64,000 nucleotides of DNA from Odobenus rosmarus divergens (GCF_000321225.1 NW_004450286.1:1772238-1836237); one strand, 5' to 3'; shown: positions 1 to 11,976, counted from the stretch's first letter. Notes: generated by a model not told the origin, from the sequence alone. A program made the numbers and translations.

Positions 1-930
1 ATGCAGGCACGGCTTGGCTGGGTGCCCCTGGCTTGAAGGGTCTCATGATTGTAGTCAGGATGTCAGTCAGAAATATGGTCTCATCTGATGGCTTCATTGG
101 GGGAGGATCCATTTCCAAGCTCACCCATTTGGGCTGTTGGCAAGATTCAATTCCTCGAGGGCTCTTGGACTGAGGGCCTCAGTTCCTCAGTGACTTTGGA
201 CCAGAGCTTTCCCCAGTTCCTTGCCATGTGGGCCTCTCCATAGGGCAATTTACAACCTGGCAACTGGCTCCCTTCAATGCAAGTAAACAAGAAGACACCA
301 AGACCAAAGCCACAGTCTTTTTGTAATCTAATCTCAAAAGTGACATCCCATTACCTCTGCCACATTTTATTTACTAGAAAGAAATTACTAAATCCAGCCC
401 AAAGCCAAGGGGAAGAGATTACACAGGGCATAGATACCAGGAGGCAGTGGTCATTGGGGGCCATCTCAGAGACTGCCCATCATATTGGCAGTAGCAGAAT
501 GTTGCTGCCTGCTTTTCAGACCCCAGAGACAGACAGACACATGGGCACACATGGGTACATGTACACGCGCAGGCATACGCACCCCCCGCCACACACACAC
601 CTCCACAGGGTCAAATACACCAGGATTCATAAGAAGAAAGCCCCAGGTGATTTGACTCCTTGGGCTAAAGCAGATCTCTCTAGTGCTGGGTTGGCTTCTA
701 AGGGCCCAGGAGGGGGACCACTAAGTGCACATTGGAGCCACCCCAGCTGATCTCTGACATCCATTTACTGCTTTCACAGGCCTCCCCACCCCCACTCCTG
801 GAGGCAGAAATTTAGGACGTCTGGGGCCTGGACACCGTACCCACTGAAGGGAAATTTACTGCCTCCAGAGAACCAGGGCCTGACTTGGGGTCTTGAATGC
901 ATCTTTTTCCCCTTTGCCTCTGCTTTATTA
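1..930. other. Intergenic sequence without a recognisable gene
   Basis: No splice-linked coding sequence or known repeat stands out. A CA-rich patch (acatgggcacacatgggtac ... ccacacacacac) lies at 538-602. Confidence 0.6.
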
Positions 931-982
931 GGTTAATCATTGCTTGAATCGGTTGCCATGGTTTGGGCAAACCCATGGCGAC
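931..982. promoter_or_regulatory. Candidate regulatory block: HNF1-like half site and X-box-like inverted repeat
   Basis: ggttaatcattgc at 931-943 resembles an HNF1 site with one good half. gttgccatggtttg at 952-965 and caaacccatggcgac at 968-982 form an inverted repeat with a 2-base spacer, one extra base and one mismatch; the outer parts look like RFX X-box halves (GTTGCC and its complement). Function is inference. Confidence 0.3.
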
Positions 983-1399
983 TCTATAATGAAGCCTGAA
1001 AGACTCGGACCCCATTTATCATCCCCAGTGTTTGGGAGGCCCAAAGCCTCATTTGCCTCCCCCGGGGTCTGGGCACCACCCTTCTGCCTGGGGCCTCCAG
1101 GCCCCTTTTGAATGAGGAATGAACAGGTGGTGACTTGGAAGAGAAGAGAAGACCCACATAGGTGGAGTGAGCGGTGCACTGCACACCGCCCCCCCCAACA
1201 CACACACTTATATTTTTCCACTCCTAGAGTCCAGACACAGACCAAACACACAGGCAGCTCTGCCAGACTTCTTCTTTCTGGAGAGTGGGAGGCAAAAAAT
1301 GATCTTCAGTTAGAAGGGGTCCATGGCTGTCCTTAGAAAGAGAATTCGTGTCTCGACAGACCCAGGTGTTACTACACTTCTTATCTCCTGGGTATAGAT

Positions 1400-1535
1400 T
1401 GAGCAGCATTGCAACCCTGCAGTGAGTTGGAAACAGATAGGGCAAAGCCCAGTGGGGAAACTGAGGCTTACAGAAGTTCAGAAACATGTTCAAGTTCACC
1501 CAGTGATGGTACAGCCAGGGTAGAACCCGGAGCTA
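1400..1535 (+). repeat. MIR
   Basis: Core gggaaactgaggcttacaga ... ttcacccagtgatggtacag with acagccagggtagaacccgg. Confidence 0.75.
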
Positions 1536-1789
1536 GTAAAATTAACCATAGAAAATTTCAAAAACAGAAAGAAGAGTATAAGGAAATCTCATGTTATCTA
1601 CCACCCATATTCAACAATTACCAACTCAGAGCCAAGTATATTTTGCCCACATACTAACCCTCTCCCCCTGCACTACCTGTGTAGATTACATTGAAGCAAA
1701 TTTTAAACATCATACAATTTTAACCCTCAATCCTTCCCCAGTGTCCTTTCTTTGCTCAGCATAAATTGCATAATAGAGTATAGCAGCAG

Positions 1790-1990
1790 AGGGAATTGAC
1801 TCTGAAGACAAAAAGTCTGGGTTCAGGTCCAAGCTCTGTCCCTTCCCAGCTGCGTGACCTTCAGCCAGTGACCAAATATTTCTGAGCCTCAGTTTCCTCA
1901 ACTATAAAATGATGCACTTACCTTTCTCATAAGATAATGGTCAGGATTAAATGAAAGAAGGCAAAATAAGTGCTCAGCACCTGTGTCAGA
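1790..1990 (-). repeat. MIR, antisense
   Basis: ctgggttcaggtccaagctc, cagctgcgtgaccttcagcc, gagcctcagtttcctcaact, taagtgctcagcacctg in MIR order. Confidence 0.85.
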
Positions 1991-2914
1991 TGCAGAGTCA
2001 ATGTTTCCATTCTTGCTACCACCACATCATCAGCAGTGGCTGTCATGTAGCAGAAGGTTGGCTCTTGGCCTCCAAAATCCAGGTCTCTTGGTGAAATCTC
2101 TTGGCATGGAGGCAAGTACCTTGTTATCACTCTCTGCCTGGCTCAGGACTCTGAGAACACAGATCTCAACAGTGAGCCTGGCTCCAGGTGATGACGGGCC
2201 CCAAGCTCTGCTGCTCACAGAGCTGCTCTGAGCTCTCCACCATGAACCCCCGCCCCCAACCAGCAAGACCAGGTTCCCCCTTCTCCTCTTCTTGCATCTT
2301 TAGACTTTCTGACCTCTTTGCTGCTGGTCCCATTTGTGAGCAGGTGCTAATATACCTGCCTGAAGTTTACGTGTGTGTGCATGTGTGTCTGAGTGTGTGT
2401 GCCGTCCCCACATGGGAACTAGCATATTCTCACGCTTCCCGGGGCTCAGCCTGTGAGGGACCCCCCAGGAGGAGACTTAGACCTGCCCTTTTGCAGTTCA
2501 TGGTTGACTGACAAGAGACCAGACGAAAAGTCGTCAAACAAAGACATGAAGATGCAAGCTTAGCCACTAAGACCTGGAGGAGTGGGGAGAAAACTAATCT
2601 CTGCCGAACATATTAGGTTGAAAACAAGAGAGGGGCAGGTAGGGGGCTGCATGGAAGCCAAGGGCATGGGAAAGGAGGCAGCCCATCTGGGTTCATTGTT
2701 TAGGTACTGCCTAGCCCCAATAGTGGACCTCTCCAGGGAAGGTTTATTCCAGGGAATCACCCATACCCCCAGAGAATCAAAGCTCTGAAGGGTCCTCCTG
2801 CCTGAAAGAGCATATCTTCCCCAAAAGCTCCCTATCTTAATGGCAGCTAATTTCAATTGAGTGTTTACAATGTGTAATCACAGCCTTAGCAGTTTCTGTT
2901 AATTAGTCTATGAG

Positions 2915-3035
2915 AGCAGACTTATTCCCATTTTACAGATGATAAAATTGAGGCCGAGAGCAATTCAATGACATGTTACATGTTACCTGGTAAGAAGTAG
3001 AGTTGGATTGAACCCAGGCCCTCCTTATCCAGAGC
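2915..3035 (+). repeat. MIR
   Basis: cccattttacagatgataaa, attgaggccgagagcaattc, gattgaacccaggccctcc. Confidence 0.8.
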
Positions 3036-3211
3036 TGGAAGTCTTGAACTACATTGCATAACTGATGTGCTCTCCATTTTGATTTTACATATTTTCAAGA
3101 ATGCATAAAGTGGAGAGAGAGAAAATGCATGCACTGTAAGTCAGCTTCTGTAACCACCAATTCACAGCCAATCTTGTTTCTTCTATTTTCCCCAATCCTG
3201 TCAACCCCAAT

Positions 3212-3422
3212 CCTGCAAACACATTTTTTTAAGATTTTATTTGTTTATTTGTCAGAGAGAGAGCAAGAGCACAAGCAGGGGGAGCGGCAGGCAGAAGGAG
3301 AAGCAGGCTCCCCACTGAGCAAGGAGCCCAATGCGGGACTCGATCCCACAACCCTGAGATCATGATCTGAGATGAAGGCAGACGCTTAACTGACTGAACC
3401 ACCCAGTGTCCCTGCAAACACA
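3212..3422 (-). mobile_element. CAN-SINE with target-site duplication
   Basis: Antisense tRNA-Lys SINE: it starts with a T-rich tail (aagattttatttgtttattt) and ends at accacccagtgtcc. Direct repeats cctgcaaacacattttt at 3,212-3,228 and 3,411-3,427 bound it. Confidence 0.93.
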
Positions 3423-3629
3423 TTTTTTAAAGATTTATTTATTTATTTGAGAGAGGGAGAGAGTGCAGAGGAGGGGGGAAGAAGAGGGAGAGGGACAGAA
3501 AGAATGTCAAGCAGACTCCCCACTGAGCACAGAGCCCAATGTGGGGCTTAGTCTCACGACCATGAGATCATGACCTGAGCTGAAAGCAAGAGTCAGATGC
3601 TCAACCAACTGAGCTACCCAGGCATCCCC
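3423..3629 (-). mobile_element. CAN-SINE inserted next to the preceding one
   Basis: Antisense SINE (aaagatttatttatttattt ... gagctacccaggcatcccc) that begins inside the right-hand target repeat of the neighbouring SINE, so it arrived at or after that insertion. Confidence 0.9.
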
Positions 3630-3740
3630 TGGGTGTGTGTGGAATTTTTAATTTTTATTTTTCCTTTGTGTGTGGAATATTTTTAAATATATCCCAGATA
3701 GCTATCATCCCACTTGTAAATACATTTCTAAATGATAGGA

Positions 3741-3938
3741 CTTTTCTTTAAAAAAGACTTTATTTATTTATTTGACAGAGATACAGCGAGAGAGGGAACA
3801 CAAGCAGGGAGAGTGGGAGAGGGAGAAGCAGGCTTCCTGTGGAGCAGGGAGCCCGATGTGGGGCTCGATCCCAGGACCCTGGGATCATGACCTGAGCCAA
3901 AGGCAGACACTTAACCAACTGAGTCACCCAGGCGCCCC
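3741..3938 (-). mobile_element. CAN-SINE with target-site duplication
   Basis: Antisense SINE ending at cacccaggcgcccc, bounded by aatgataggac at 3,731-3,741 and 3,939-3,949. Confidence 0.93.
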
Positions 3939-3954
3939 AATGATAGGACATTTT

Positions 3955-6190
3955 TAAAAAACAGAACCACTGAGCCATTTTTATACCCAATGAAATTAAC
4001 AATTCTGTAATATGATCTAATATCCAGTCATATTCAAATGCTTCTAATCATCTCTTTCACAAATGTACAAACAAAGAAATGAACAAAGAACCTCCCATTT
4101 TGGAATCTCCTCTCTCCCAGCTTGAGCAGGTAAGCCAGGCAGCCCACTGGAGGCCAGGACCAAGGCCAAGACCAAGACCAGGCCAGCCCTGACTCCATGG
4201 CTTGGAAGGACTGGCTCTGGGCAAGTCAATTCCCTCCCCACCCCCTCCCAGCCAGCCCCACCCTAAGGTTTGGTGACAGCCATCCTGGTTAGGCCAGGAC
4301 TTTCCCAGTTTGGACACTGCAAGTCCCTGGCAAACCCAGATGGTTGGTCACCCTGTAAGGAGCTGGAAGCCTGGTGCCCACCCCAGCCCTCCCTCCCTCC
4401 CACTCCTAGCTCCAGTGTGGTGTTACCTACCCAGAGCAGGGGGAGCCTGCCACTGAGTTTCAAGGGCCCTCAAAATAACAAATAATTTACTGAAACCTTT
4501 GAGGAGAGGGCCCCAAGCCCCCTGTCGCCAGCAGAGAATCAGGATCTTTTCACACCCAGGGGGCCAAATTCAGCAGTCTCCTCCCTTCGTCTTTTTCCCC
4601 TCTCCAGATCTAATGACAATCCAAAGAGTTCCTGATAGGGTTTTAAAAGATGCTCTTCATTCACCGTCCACCAAGCATGAAAATCCAGCTCGTTTGTCTC
4701 CATTCTTTGCCCTAAAGGCCCAGCCAGCCTCAGGCCTGCAGCCTCAAACTTGTCACTCACTTTCCACATCCTTTTGTGAGTTTGCCTTTATTTCGTTCCC
4801 CGTCTCCTCCTACACCCTCCTCTCTTCTGCTCCCCCCATCCCGGTCCTTCCCCTCCGCCCTCCCCCAGCAGTCCCCAGTTCCTCTGTCCACACAAAAAAA
4901 GGCAACAGACCAGTCTGGGAATTTCTTTACAGTCCTTCTGCCCCCGCCCCCACCCAGGCCCCTTCTCACTCACTGCTTTTAAAAAGTGGGAGCAAAAAGC
5001 CAGCAGCAGCTCAAATGGCTCAGGATCCAGGAACAAAATTGCCTCATGCCCTGGCTGGAAATGGCTGATCTTCGGCCTCACAGCTGTGGAAACCGAAGCT
5101 CAGAGAGGGCAATAGACCAGCCCAAGGTCACACTCAGAGTTAACTGCAAAGCAGCGCCCAGAGCCAAACATCCCAGCTTCTCAGCCTGCATTCCCCCATG
5201 CAGAATTGATGGCTCCTCCTCGGTCCCCACGGCACTGAACTGATTCCCCTTTTAGGACTCTCAGCTGCCTGGGGTCATAGCTGGAAAGCCTTGGCCACAT
5301 CCAGTGCGTTGCTGTGCCCCTTGAATGCTTAGCATGTGGTAGGCGTCTGATGGTGGCAGTGGTGTTTCTAAGGAAATTGAACTGAAGGAATGTGAGTACC
5401 AGGCTGCCCCCCAACTCTTTGGATCTCTTATCAGCCACCTTCTGGGCTGTGGCTTTGTTGCCAGGCTCAGGGTGTCCCCCTGGGCCCAGGGGAGAAGGGA
5501 GGGCGAGAAAAGGTCAGAAGAGGCTACGTGTTTAGCAGTCAGACCCCTTACCAGCCATTGCCCCTCCGAAGAACAACCCACACTGGGAGGAAGGGGGAGG
5601 GCTGTTCCCGCCCTTCTCAGGGGCAGGGCAAAGAGAGCTGGAGTCCTTAAGAGAGCAGGAGGTGGAATGGGCATCTCATCTGGAACCATACGAAGCAGAA
5701 AGGAGCGGGAGAGAAGCAGGGCAGAGTACAAAAGCAGAAGGGGTTATGAGGGGGTCTGGCTCTGCCAGTGTCCGTGAGTGTCATCCTTGTGCCAGGCCCT
5801 CTGAGTGATAAGGAAAGAGGCAGCTGCTGGTTGTGGGGCCACATGGGCCTCAGAAGGAGGGGAAGGTCAGGCTCAAAAGCACATCCCCAATGGGGCATGG
5901 CCTCTCCCTTGGCCCCATTATCATTTGTGAAATAGGGATAATTATAGTACCTCTCTCCTAGTTGGTTATAAAGATTAAATATAGGATCTACAATACAATA
6001 AGTATACACTGTCTACAATATAATAATATATAAAAGAAAGGGACTGTGTGAGAGCTTCAGTGAATGTCAGCGGGTGCTACTATCATGATTATTGCCCCTC
6101 TGTACTTAAAAACATTTTTATTATGTCCGTATATTACTACAATTCTTTAAAAACTTACCCATCCTTTCTTTTTGGCAGTATTATCAAATG
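3955..6190. other. Intergenic sequence, partly pyrimidine-rich
   Basis: A MIR-like patch (ggaaaccgaagctcagagag) lies at about 5,085-5,180 and a C/T-rich stretch at 4,790-4,870. No gene is supported; open frames here have no domain or codon signature I recognise. Confidence 0.6.
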
Positions 6191-6213
6191 CCTTAAAATA
6201 GTCAAATTCTTGG

Positions 6214-6367
6214 GAAGGGATAATTGGGTGATGGGTATTAAGGAGGGCACTTGATATAAGGAGCTCTGGGCGTTACATGCAACTGATGAATCATTAAATT
6301 CTACCCCTGAAATAATAGGACAGTGTATGTTAACTAAATTAAATTGAAAATAAAGAATTAAAAAAAA
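6214..6367 (+). mobile_element. 5'-truncated L1 3' end with target-site duplication
   Basis: The stretch ggtattaaggagggcacttg, then gcaactgatgaatcattaaa and an A-rich tail, is the 3' end of carnivore L1. It is bounded by a direct repeat, tagtcaaattcttgg, at 6,199-6,213 and 6,368-6,382, extended on the left by shared A residues. This is a clean target-primed insertion of about 150 bases. Confidence 0.85.
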
Positions 6368-6467
6368 TAGTCAAATTCTTGGTCCAGAAATTCTTCCTAG
6401 AGAAATCATCAGAAATTACATAAAATGTATCCGCAAAGGTATTCATAATACCATCTTTTATAATGGT

Positions 6468-6790
6468 AAAAATTAGATATAAAAGAAAAGTCCAACCATA
6501 GAAGACAGATTGGATTATTATATTTTAGATATATTGATTATATATTATAGGTTAATATTAGATTATTATATATTAGATTATTAGATTATTAGATATATCT
6601 AAAATTACATGTTTTAGATACACTACATGTATTACATATATATCTCTCTCAAAAATTAGATACAAAAGAAATGTCCAACCATAGAGGGCAGATTAGAATA
6701 TTTTATATATATATACATATATATATATAGTGTTATGTATATATACATATATATATAGTGTTATATATATATATATAGTGTTGAAAAAAT
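6468..6790 (+). repeat. AT-rich tandem duplication and TA microsatellite
   Basis: A segment starting aaaattagatataaaagaaa at 6,468 recurs at about 6,652 with a few changes (gtccaaccatagaagacagattgg versus gtccaaccatagagggcagattag), a period of about 184 bases. Each copy is followed by TA-rich sequence. The second copy runs into tatatataca/tagtgttatg repeats at 6,700-6,783. Confidence 0.8.
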
Positions 6791-7083
6791 AATACTTGTT
6801 AACATGAGGAAATGCTCACAATATATTGCCAAGTGGAAAAAACACACCTGATTTTAAGCAAGATGGCAAGAAAGGCAACTTGCAAACTACTCCACTACAA
6901 AATATCTAGAAACTCTGGGTAAAATCTAACAAACATTATTTTAGAGGTATAGTATGAAGCTATTTGCACACAAGATACATGCATGTATATGCTTAGGAAA
7001 GAATCTGGAAAGACATCAACCGATTTATTGACTAGACAACGAGACTGCAGGATTTTCTTTCATTTCTAAAAGTTGTTTGTTTT

Positions 7084-7299
7084 GGGGCACCTGGGTGGCT
7101 CAGTCGTGAAGCGTCTGCCTTCGGCTCAGGTCATGATCCCTGGGTCCTGGGATCGAGACCCGCATCGGGGTCCCTGCTCAGCGGGAAGCCTGCTTCTCCC
7201 TCTCCCACTCCCCCTGCTTGTGTTCCCTCTCTCGCTGTGTCTCTTTCTGTCAAATAAATAAATAAAATCTTAAAAAAGATAAAAATTATAATTAAAAAA
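7084..7299 (+). mobile_element. CAN-SINE with 17 bp target-site duplication
   Basis: Sense SINE from ggggcacctgggtggctcag to an A-rich tail. The duplication taaaagttgtttgtttt is exact at 7,067-7,083 and 7,300-7,316, pointing to a recent insertion. Confidence 0.95.
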
Positions 7300-7379
7300 T
7301 AAAAGTTGTTTGTTTTTTGCCCTGAGCTTGTATTATTTTTTAATTAGTGGGAAGTGTTATCATTTAAAAGTTTTAATGA

Positions 7380-7536
7380 GGGGTGCCTGGGTGGCTCAGT
7401 CGGTTAAGCATCTTCCTTTGTCTCAGGTCATGGTCCCAGGGTCCTGGAATCAAGCCCCACATCTCCCTCTCGCTCTCCCCCTGAGCTCTCTCTCTTTCTC
7501 TCTTTCAAATAAATAAATAAATAAAATCTTAAAAAT
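7380..7536 (+). mobile_element. CAN-SINE, internally shortened
   Basis: Sense SINE beginning gggtgcctgggtggctcagt and ending aaataaataaataaataaaa. It is about 40 bases shorter than its neighbour, missing part of the middle region. No clear target repeat. Confidence 0.9.
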
Positions 7537-8029
7537 AAGTAAATAAAAGCATTAGAGAATGAATGCAATAGTACTTTGATTTTTAAAAATATCTTTGGTG
7601 GGATGGCTTCCCAGACAGGGACCTTTGCAGTGAATTGGCCAGGCAAGCAGAGATCAGGAGCCTTGGTATAGGCACTCAGGGGCTAAGACGTCAGTGAGCG
7701 AGGAGCAAGAGGGGGCTGGAATTCCCGCCTCTCAACTCAAAAACTAGTGATCCTTCTTCCTCCCTTTCCAGTTTCTCACTGTACCACACGGGGTTTGAGA
7801 AAGGGATGGAAGGGAAATTGAATGCGTGCATTGGTTCAGGATTGGTCGGGTGCCCCCCATGTGCCCTGCACTGTGCCGGGCACTCTGGAAATTCAAGGTA
7901 GATCCGGAGCTCCAGCATCTGCTCAGGAAATGAGCTTTCTGTATAAAAACATTTACCAGAAACTGGTTGGTTTGGTTAAACATTAAAGTAGGACTTTTAA
8001 AAAATTTGTAACCATCTGAGATTAAGAAT

Positions 8030-8482
8030 CTCTCTGTGGTGGGATGAATAGTGCCCCCCACTTCCCATCTCAGAAGATATGTCTACCAGGAATCCATAAA
8101 TGTGACCTTATTTGGAAGAAGGGTCTTTGTAGGTGTAATTAAGTTGTGTGTCTGAAGATGAGCTCATCCTGGACTAGGTGGGCTTTAAATCCAGTGACAA
8201 GTCCCTAGAAGAGAGGAGAGAAGAAACAGATCCTGAGACCCAGGGGGGAAGGCCACATGAAGGCAGGGGCAGAGGTTGGGTTTAGGGAACCCAAGCGGAG
8301 GAGCGCCAGGAGCCACCGGAACCTGGAAGAGGCAAGGAAGGCGTCTTCTCTGGAGGCTTTGAAGGGAGCAGGGTCCTGCCGACAACCTGATTTCAGACTT
8401 CCGGCCTCCAGAATTGTGGGAGAATAAATTTCTGTTGTTTTATGTGACCATGTGGTATGGTGGCCCCGGGGAACTAATAGAC
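8030..8482 (+). mobile_element. Ancient MaLR-type LTR (MLT1-like)
   Basis: Reads in consensus order: gatgaatagtgccccccact, tgtgaccttatttggaagaa, gatgagctcatcctggacta, then ctccagaattgtgggagaat aaatttctgttgtt and ggaactaatag. This is the layout of solitary ERVL-MaLR LTRs. Family recalled, subfamily not assigned. Confidence 0.75.
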
Positions 8483-10059
8483 TTTTCCAAAAATACTGCA
8501 TCTTTCTTTGCTCTTTACAGAGCACACACCGCATGCCAAGTGTGTGGCCAACAGTAAAAGCTCAGCAGGGGTTGGCTTCCACACTCACCTGTCGTGGTGG
8601 TTAGGCAAACTTCGCAAGCGTCAGCTGTGGTCCAGCTCGGGGCACTCCTGGAGCTCCCAACCCCCTCTCTGACAATGGCCCCAGACTGTTGTGAGGATGG
8701 AGCTCTTCTCTCTGTTATCCTGGCCTCGGCTATTTTAAGTGGCCTGGCTCTGGAGGCTGGCCACCTTCTTTCTAGTGTGCTGCCCCCCATCACCTATGGC
8801 CTGGGGAGCCAGTGTTCCAAGCTCAGTGGGATTGCGTAAAAGAAGAACTAATGGAATCTAAGTGAGGAGCCGTGGGCCTTTCCCTTGAATGTATGAGCTT
8901 TGGGTTTTGGACTTGATGTCATCAGGATGATGCCAGAAGATGGGAAGAAGGGAGGCCTCATATTGTGGGGTGGGGGCAAAGCCCCGGGGTACCAGCTGGG
9001 GGCTCTCAGAAATATGGATGATCAGGATGAATGCGGACTTGCTATGGAGGGCACAGTGCTGGCCTAAGGGCTTGTCAGAGGACAGGGTTTCTAGAATGAC
9101 TGAGATGGCCCACACCGGATTTGGGGAGGAGTCCCAGAAGGCCACCTAGAGGAAGTAGGAACTTGAAGGAAGAAAGAGCCTCAGGACAAAGAGACAATGA
9201 CAGACAGTGAAGTGAGTATGGGATTTGAGTCTAAAGCCCTGGTTGGAATCCCAGCCCACTCACTGTTAGCAATGGGCAGATATCCTTTCAGACTTTTATA
9301 TAGACATGAAGAAAACCTTATACTCTACTTTTTTATACTATCCTATTTCACTTAATATGTTATGAACATCTTTCCTTCTTAGTGAAATATAGATCTACCT
9401 TGTCATTTGAATTGCTACGTTAATTGCTTCCATTTTCTCATCTATAAAATGGTTGTTATCTGACCTGCTATGTTCTTGGGCTTAGGGGAGGTTTAAATGA
9501 GAAAACTTATGGTACCACAGATCTGCGTTGGAAGAGGGATCTGTGTGTGGCTCATGGACCTTTATTAGCCACCCTGCTCCGAGGAACTGCCTGGACCAGG
9601 GAAGGTGGGGGGACAGCGGCGGGACAGAGCAGCCTTCCCTACAGCTCATCCATCAGCAATGACAAACCTAGCCTCAGCTGCTGAGCAACGGCAGGTTTGG
9701 AGCAGGAGCCCCTCCCTGGGCCCTTGGCACCCTCCTCTTAGGTCAACACACAGAGTGGGCTCTGTCGGCCAGGTGAGGACAGGGAAGATTAATGGAGCAG
9801 GTGCGGGCTTGGTGGGGGGGGCGGGCAATCACCTGGCCAGACAAGGTCCCCCCTGGAGACTGAGTGCCCAACACAGGCCAAGAACCAAAGCGGATGTCAT
9901 TCAGCCTGGCTCGGGCTTGCCTGGAGGGGGGCTGGAGCTAACTCTGCTGCCCATCCCGTCCCTGGCCTCACCTGGCCTCTTCGGTCTCCAACGTGGGGGC
10001 CCACAGGGAGGCCCCCAGAGCCCAACCTGTGGCACTCAGCTTTAAAATAAATGTTTTTT
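8483..10059. other. Intergenic sequence
   Basis: Between 9,215 and 9,510 there are MIR- and L1-like scraps. The GC-rich part at 9,590-10,040 looks unique, with E-boxes cagctg (9,676) and cacctg (9,831), but no gene. Confidence 0.55.
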
Positions 10060-10570
10060 TTGTTTCTTTAACTTCCCAAGTAACTCACTGCAGAAAAGTG
10101 TAGATTAGCAAAATACTATAAATCACCCATTAATCTCACCACCATTGTCAACAATGTTAACATTTATGATATTATACCTCTATCTACACACACCTACACA
10201 AACACACACATACATATATATGAAGAGAAGAGACACAAAGAATTCACTCTATAGTTTTTGTCCTATAATCTTCTTTTTACACTTACATATTACAAACAGC
10301 CAAAGAATTATACATCTACTTCATTGTTTTAATTGCTACATATATTCTGACTGTTCAGGTACAGTATCATCATATATGTAATAAAAAAAATCCCCTTTTG
10401 GATATTTAGGTCCTGTCCAACTTTTGCCCTTTGTAGATAACACTGAGATGAACATTTTTTATTATTTCTTTAGGGAAATGTCCTAGAAGTGAGACTGTTA
10501 CGCCAGAGGGTATGTGCTTTTTAAGGCTTTCGGTGCATACCGCTAAAGGTTTACCACTGTGTTCATTGGA
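10060..10570 (-). mobile_element. Ancient L1-like 3' fragment, antisense
   Basis: gataacactgagatgaacat, tagggaaatgtcctagaagt and gagggtatgtgctttttaag follow the typical old-L1 order. An ACAC-rich microsatellite lies at 10,183-10,220. Confidence 0.55.
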
Positions 10571-11960
10571 GCTTGTGGATGGTCCCTCCTGCATTGGGGT
10601 GAGGGGGAGAGGCAGGAGCAAGGCAGCCTGTGGGCAGAGGTTGGAAATGAGGCCAATCTAGCACGGATCCCACTGTCCAGGGGTTTGTCATCCAGCCTTC
10701 CCCCGACCCCCATCCCCAGGGAGAGAAGTCATTGAACGAGCAGGTAAGGAACTTCAAGGCTTGGGAGCGGGTACCTGGGAGCAGCACAGAAGTCAGATTG
10801 GAGAAGGAGAGAATCTCCAGGGGACATGAAGTCAGAGAAGACTTCCCAGAGTAGGTGACATTTCCAACAGGTGAAGAAACGGAGGCTCAGAGTATCCGGG
10901 AATTTACTTGGTGGACACAGCTGGTGGGCAGCCAGGACTCAACCCCAGGTCTGTCTGGCCCTATAGCTTGTGAGCCTTCCCTGGGCCAGGTTGCCACCAG
11001 AGCTGAGATTACTTCTCAGCATCACTCGGGATAGAAGTCCTTGGGAGTACAGCTGGGGTCCCCAAAGCTGGGGAGTGTGGGGTCTGAGGCTGTGGAGATA
11101 GAAGGCAGGGCCTCTTCCAGGCTCCCCCACCCCCTACCACCGCCACCACTGGCCTTCTCTGCATGGGGCAGCCAGCTGGCGACCCGACCTTGTGCCTCTG
11201 ACAATGATTTAACCACATTAGTGGAGGTTTGGGGGAGATTTGTAAAGCTGTCAATAGGGGAGGGGCTTTAACTCCAGCCTTTTGGCTCAGCCACTAGTTG
11301 GGGGTGGGGAGGAACAGGACCCAGGGGAAGGCCAGGGGACCTTCTGGTTCTGCTTGCATTTCCAGCATTGGAGTCCACCATGGGACACCAGGGACGCACT
11401 AAGCCCACGCAGTTCTGTGGCTCTTCCCCCACCCTAAATCCAGCTTCCCTTAGGGTAACCCCAGGCAGCTCCGAAATATTGTCACGCCTCTCCCCTGGCG
11501 CATGTAGGGAGAGCCCAATCGGCCACAGAAAATGGCAGAAATCACAGTGGTGAGGGAATCCAGAGACATGGGTTCGTATCACAGCCTCCCTACTGTCGGT
11601 ACTGAGGCCCCAGAGCGAGTGCTATGGGGGCCAGCAGACAACACACATGAATGGTGGTGGCCAAGTGGAGACTATGGTCACCTGGAGAGGCCACATCCCC
11701 CTAAGGGGGCCAGCTGGGACTTAAGTCCATCTTCTCACTTCTAGGCATCAGTGAAGACTTAGAATTTCTTGAGAGAGCTGGACATTCAGATTTATATGTG
11801 AAATCTTCCCAATGTTACCAACTAACTAGAAAAAAATTCAAACACAGTGTAGGACAAACAAACAAACAAAAAATTCTGAATGTAGCCTTAGGCTACAGTC
11901 TCTGGCCTAGACACTGAAATAATAAAGGCCAGAGGAGCCACTATTAGATATTGTCTAGCA
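10571..11960. other. Intergenic sequence
   Basis: A MIR-like patch (gaaacggaggctcagagtat) lies at about 10,865-10,960. The rest is unassigned and has no supported gene. Confidence 0.6.
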
Positions 11961-11976
11961 TAACCCTTTTGTTTTA

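Noticed and set aside
3225..3629. tRNA genes
   Set aside because: Box A/B-like text here and in the other SINEs comes from the tRNA-Lys-derived CAN-SINE head; no copy folds to a clean mature tRNA by eye.
4499..5068. 189-codon open frame on the plus strand
   Set aside because: Low-complexity Pro/Ser-rich translation of a C/T-rich stretch; no domain, no splice context, no recognised family.
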